A stretch of DNA of 64,000 bases from JAWKWH01 sp963669285 (GTDB lineage Bacteria; Pseudomonadota; Alphaproteobacteria; Rhizobiales; Rhizobiaceae): contig CAXXSI010000022.1 of NCBI GenBank assembly GCA_963669285.2, positions 620,001-684,000 on the forward strand, in the 5' to 3' direction. Under the pieces are notes generated by a model. The model was given only the letters and a program-made list of their open reading frames with translations, was not told the origin of the DNA and made no database searches. Positions 61,796 to 64,000 of this stretch are shown piece by piece. Numbering within the stretch: the first letter of the stretch is position 1; each line of letters opens with the position of its first letter. Made by a program: the position numbers and the translations under genes.

Positions 61796-63247
61796 ATGCC
61801 GAAAAAAATACTGAACAACATTTCGGAAATCCGCCGATATTTTCACCGTAATGAAGACCCGGTTTATTTCGTCTCCGCGACCAATTTCAACTTGTTGGGA
61901 ATCGACGAATGGGTCAAGAATTTCAAATACATATGCTATATCGATTGTTATGACGGCCGCCACCCGAACGTGTTTTGCCCGTCAGAAGCGCCGCACGCGG
62001 AGTTCCAGTCGATCGAGGACATCAACAATTACCTTCTGCAACACAAGGAGGTGGTCGATCTGGTCAAGCGGCGCGGCGGCAAGCCCAAATTCGTGTTCCT
62101 GATGTTCGACAAGAAGACCGAGCAACTGGTCAAGGAACTCGGCGGTCAATTGTGGTTTCCCAAAGCCAAACTGCGCGAGCGCTGCGACAACAAGATCGAA
62201 ACCGTGCGCATCGGTAACAAGGCCGGTGTTCCATCGGTTCCCAATACGCTGAGTGAGATCAAGGACTACGATCACCTGCGCGAGGTCTGCGACAAGGCCG
62301 GGATCGGCAACGATCTTGTTCTGCAGTCAGCCTTTGGCGACAGCGGACATACGACGTTTTTCATCAATTCCGAGGCAGATTTCCGGCGCCACGAGCATGA
62401 AATCGTCGGCGAGGGCGAAATCAAGGTCATGAAGCGGATCGATTGCCGCGGCTCGGCGATCGAGGCCTGTGCCACGTCGGAGGGTACGATTGTCGGCCCG
62501 TTGATGACCGAGCTTGTCGGTTTCAAGGAACTGACACCATATCGCGGCGGCTGGTGCGGAAACGAGATCTTCTCGACGGCGTTTCCCTCAAAAACACGTC
62601 AGAAGGCCCGCGAACTCACCTTCAAATTCGGCGAACAGCTTCGCGAGGAAGGCTATCGCGGCTATTTCGAACTCGACTTCCTGATCGAGAAAAAATCCGG
62701 CGACATCTGGCTGGGCGAGCTCAATCCGCGCATCACCGGCGCTTCGTCGATGACCAACCATGCCGCATTCGCCCATGCTGATGCGCCGCTTTTCCTGTTC
62801 CATCTGCTCGAGTTTTCGAAGAAGAAATTCAATCTCGATGTGGACGAAGTGAATGCCCGCTGGGCCGATCCGGACATGATCGATACCTGGTCGCAGATGG
62901 TGATCAAACACACCGAGGACAGCGTCGATATTCTCACCAAGGCGCCAGAGACCGGCATCTATTCGCTCAATGATGACGGCAGCGTCAGCTTTAGCCGTTT
63001 CGACTATCATCGGCGTGCGGTGGAAAGCGAGAAGGAAGCGTTTTTTCTACGCATCCTGAAACCGGGTGATTTCCGCTACGAAGGCGCCGATCTCGGTATC
63101 CTAGTCACCCGGGGGCGTTCCATGACGGACAATTTCAAGCTGAACGAGCGCGCGAAAAAATGGATTCACGGTATCAAATCGAGTTTTAACGCACGCCCGT
63201 TGCCGACTGCCGAAGTGCTGGCCGATCCTGCCTTCAAGATGCTTTAA
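61796..63247 (+). CDS. ATP-grasp ligase
   Basis: 483-residue ATP-grasp protein. The ATP lysine region is GEGEIKVMKRI; the metal/ATP motif is DIWLGELNPRITGASS (E-x-N-P-R). The N-terminal ~130 residues (VYFVSATNFNLLGID) form the pre-ATP fold. Databases often call such proteins biotin carboxylase, but no biotin-carrier partner is present and the length is that of peptide/amide-forming ATP-grasp ligases. Starts 30 bases after the decarboxylase with GGGAG upstream. It probably joins a carboxylate to an amine, possibly the decarboxylase product. Confidence 0.85.
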   Translation: MPKKILNNISEIRRYFHRNEDPVYFVSATNFNLLGIDEWVKNFKYICYIDCYDGRHPNVFCPSEAPHAEFQSIEDINNYLLQHKEVVDLVKRRGGKPKFVFLMFDKKTEQLVKELGGQLWFPKAKLRERCDNKIETVRIGNKAGVPSVPNTLSEIKDYDHLREVCDKAGIGNDLVLQSAFGDSGHTTFFINSEADFRRHEHEIVGEGEIKVMKRIDCRGSAIEACATSEGTIVGPLMTELVGFKELTPYRGGWCGNEIFSTAFPSKTRQKARELTFKFGEQLREEGYRGYFELDFLIEKKSGDIWLGELNPRITGASSMTNHAAFAHADAPLFLFHLLEFSKKKFNLDVDEVNARWADPDMIDTWSQMVIKHTEDSVDILTKAPETGIYSLNDDGSVSFSRFDYHRRAVESEKEAFFLRILKPGDFRYEGADLGILVTRGRSMTDNFKLNERAKKWIHGIKSSFNARPLPTAEVLADPAFKML

Positions 63248-63255
63248 GGCCATCC

Positions 63256-64000
63256 ATGGATTTCATCTGGCGAGCGATCTCAGAGGCTGAACCCGGCCCC
63301 AAATGGGCCGGTCTGTTCCGGGAATACTGGCCGGATTATCGCCAGTGGTGGCTTCGGGAAGGCGATGAAATGCGCCCGACCTACCTTGAGTGCCGCAGGG
63401 CGTTGAAGAAACACATGCCGGAAATCGAGCCGCTTTACGAACAGCTCTGCGACCTTGCCGGCGGGGGTGATCAGGCGGCGCGATTTTTGAGTTTCTATCG
63501 GCCGCCGCCCTATCTTTCCGGCTGTTCGCAGGCCATCTGGCCGGGCAAGGAGCCGGTGCTGGTGCGTAATTACGACTACAGCCCCGATGCGTTTGACGGC
63601 GTCATCATGCACACAAACTGGCAAGGGCGCCGGGTGATGGGCACCAGCGACGGCTTGTGGGGGCTGGTCGACGGCGTCAACGATGCCGGCCTTGCCATAT
63701 CCCTGACGTTCGGTGGCCGCCGTGAGGTTGGCGACGGATTTGGCGTGCCGCTGATCCTGCGTTACGTGTTACAGACCTGCGAGACAGCCGAACAGGCTGG
63801 CGAGGTGCTGGCGCGCGTGCCGACGCATATGAGCTACAATGTCACCGTGCTCGACGCCAAGCGGCGCTACCTGACGGCGCAGATGGCGCCGGATCGAAAG
63901 GCTTCGATCACCCATGCGGCTGTTGCCACCAACCATCAGGAAACCGTCGAGTGGATCAGCCATGCACGGTTCACGGCGACGGTGGAGCGGGAACGGTTTT
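63256..64000 (+). CDS. Peptidase C45-type acyltransferase/amidohydrolase, 3'-truncated by window edge
   Basis: First 248 residues of a protein resembling the C45 family (isopenicillin-N acyltransferase, insect Tan). These are autoprocessing N-terminal-nucleophile enzymes that cleave or exchange amide bonds. The likely processing cysteine is C90 in YLSGCSQAI, followed by VLVRNYDYSPDAF and the WGLVDGVNDAGLAISLTF segment, with the family TNHQE near residue 240. ATG 63256 lies 8 bases after the ATP-grasp stop, so they are co-transcribed. The frame has no stop before the edge. Confidence 0.83.
   Translation, partial: MDFIWRAISEAEPGPKWAGLFREYWPDYRQWWLREGDEMRPTYLECRRALKKHMPEIEPLYEQLCDLAGGGDQAARFLSFYRPPPYLSGCSQAIWPGKEPVLVRNYDYSPDAFDGVIMHTNWQGRRVMGTSDGLWGLVDGVNDAGLAISLTFGGRREVGDGFGVPLILRYVLQTCETAEQAGEVLARVPTHMSYNVTVLDAKRRYLTAQMAPDRKASITHAAVATNHQETVEWISHARFTATVERERF

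Noticed and set aside
1..64000. Search for CRISPR arrays, tRNA/rRNA genes, phage genes and full insertion sequences
   Set aside because: No regularly spaced direct repeats, cloverleaf-like genes, integrases or transposases were recognised by reading; only the two MITE-like units look mobile.

Overview
The window reads as a moderately GC-rich alphaproteobacterial chromosome, probably Hyphomicrobiales (Rhizobiales). This rests on the TamA/TamB pair, a GTTC-N7-GTTC LexA box upstream of ssb, and many solute-binding-protein transporters next to short catabolic operons. No tRNA, rRNA, CRISPR array, prophage or complete insertion sequence was seen. Almost everything is accessory catabolism of amines, amides, amino-acid derivatives and aromatic acids.

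Layout. (1) 1-7.4 kb: the end of a PDR/VanB-type oxygenase reductase, then tamA-tamB. (2) 7.5-22.5 kb: an amidase, then a leftward five-gene operon (IclR regulator, HAD hydrolase, two class III aminotransferase-fold enzymes, APH-type kinase). Divergent from it is a rightward operon with a tripartite tricarboxylate transporter, an aldehyde dehydrogenase, a dimethylglycine-dehydrogenase-like flavoprotein and a Tm-1-like protein. The kinase and one aminotransferase-fold enzyme resemble the eukaryotic hydroxylysine/ethanolamine kinase plus phospho-lyase pairs. (3) 22.6-29.6 kb: a GMC oxidoreductase and an Asp/Glu racemase family protein facing a D-amino-acid-dehydrogenase-like enzyme and a TRAP transporter. 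(4) 29.65-30.19 kb: two abutting MITE-like elements. (5) 30.2-37.8 kb: two membrane transporters, then a MarR regulator and the homogentisate dioxygenase cluster (hmgA, MBL-fold protein, DinB protein, flavin monooxygenase, DUF2783 protein, VOC protein). Three transcription starts in this cluster carry the same operator/promoter module. (6) 37.8-46.2 kb: ssb, a decayed LysR gene, and a betaine-type ABC transporter whose binding-protein gene is frameshifted, co-transcribed with a DUF1989-GcvT fusion. (7) 46.3-51.8 kb: a LacI regulator divergent from a dehydrogenase / TIM-barrel isomerase / PanB-like operon, then an EamA transporter and a PAS-LuxR regulator. (8) 52.1-59 kb: a Liv-type ABC transporter followed by an alpha/beta hydrolase and a nitrilase-family amidase. 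(9) 59-64 kb: a large PLP decarboxylase, an ATP-grasp ligase and a peptidase-C45-type acyltransferase/hydrolase running off the right edge.

The genes group into import-plus-breakdown modules, each with its own regulator. In all four transporter operons the gene for the solute-binding protein is followed by a strong RNA hairpin, which probably sets a high binding-protein to permease ratio. The least explained and most interesting units are the decarboxylase/ATP-grasp/C45 cluster, the kinase/phospho-lyase-like operon, and the hmg cluster with its MBL and DinB partners.
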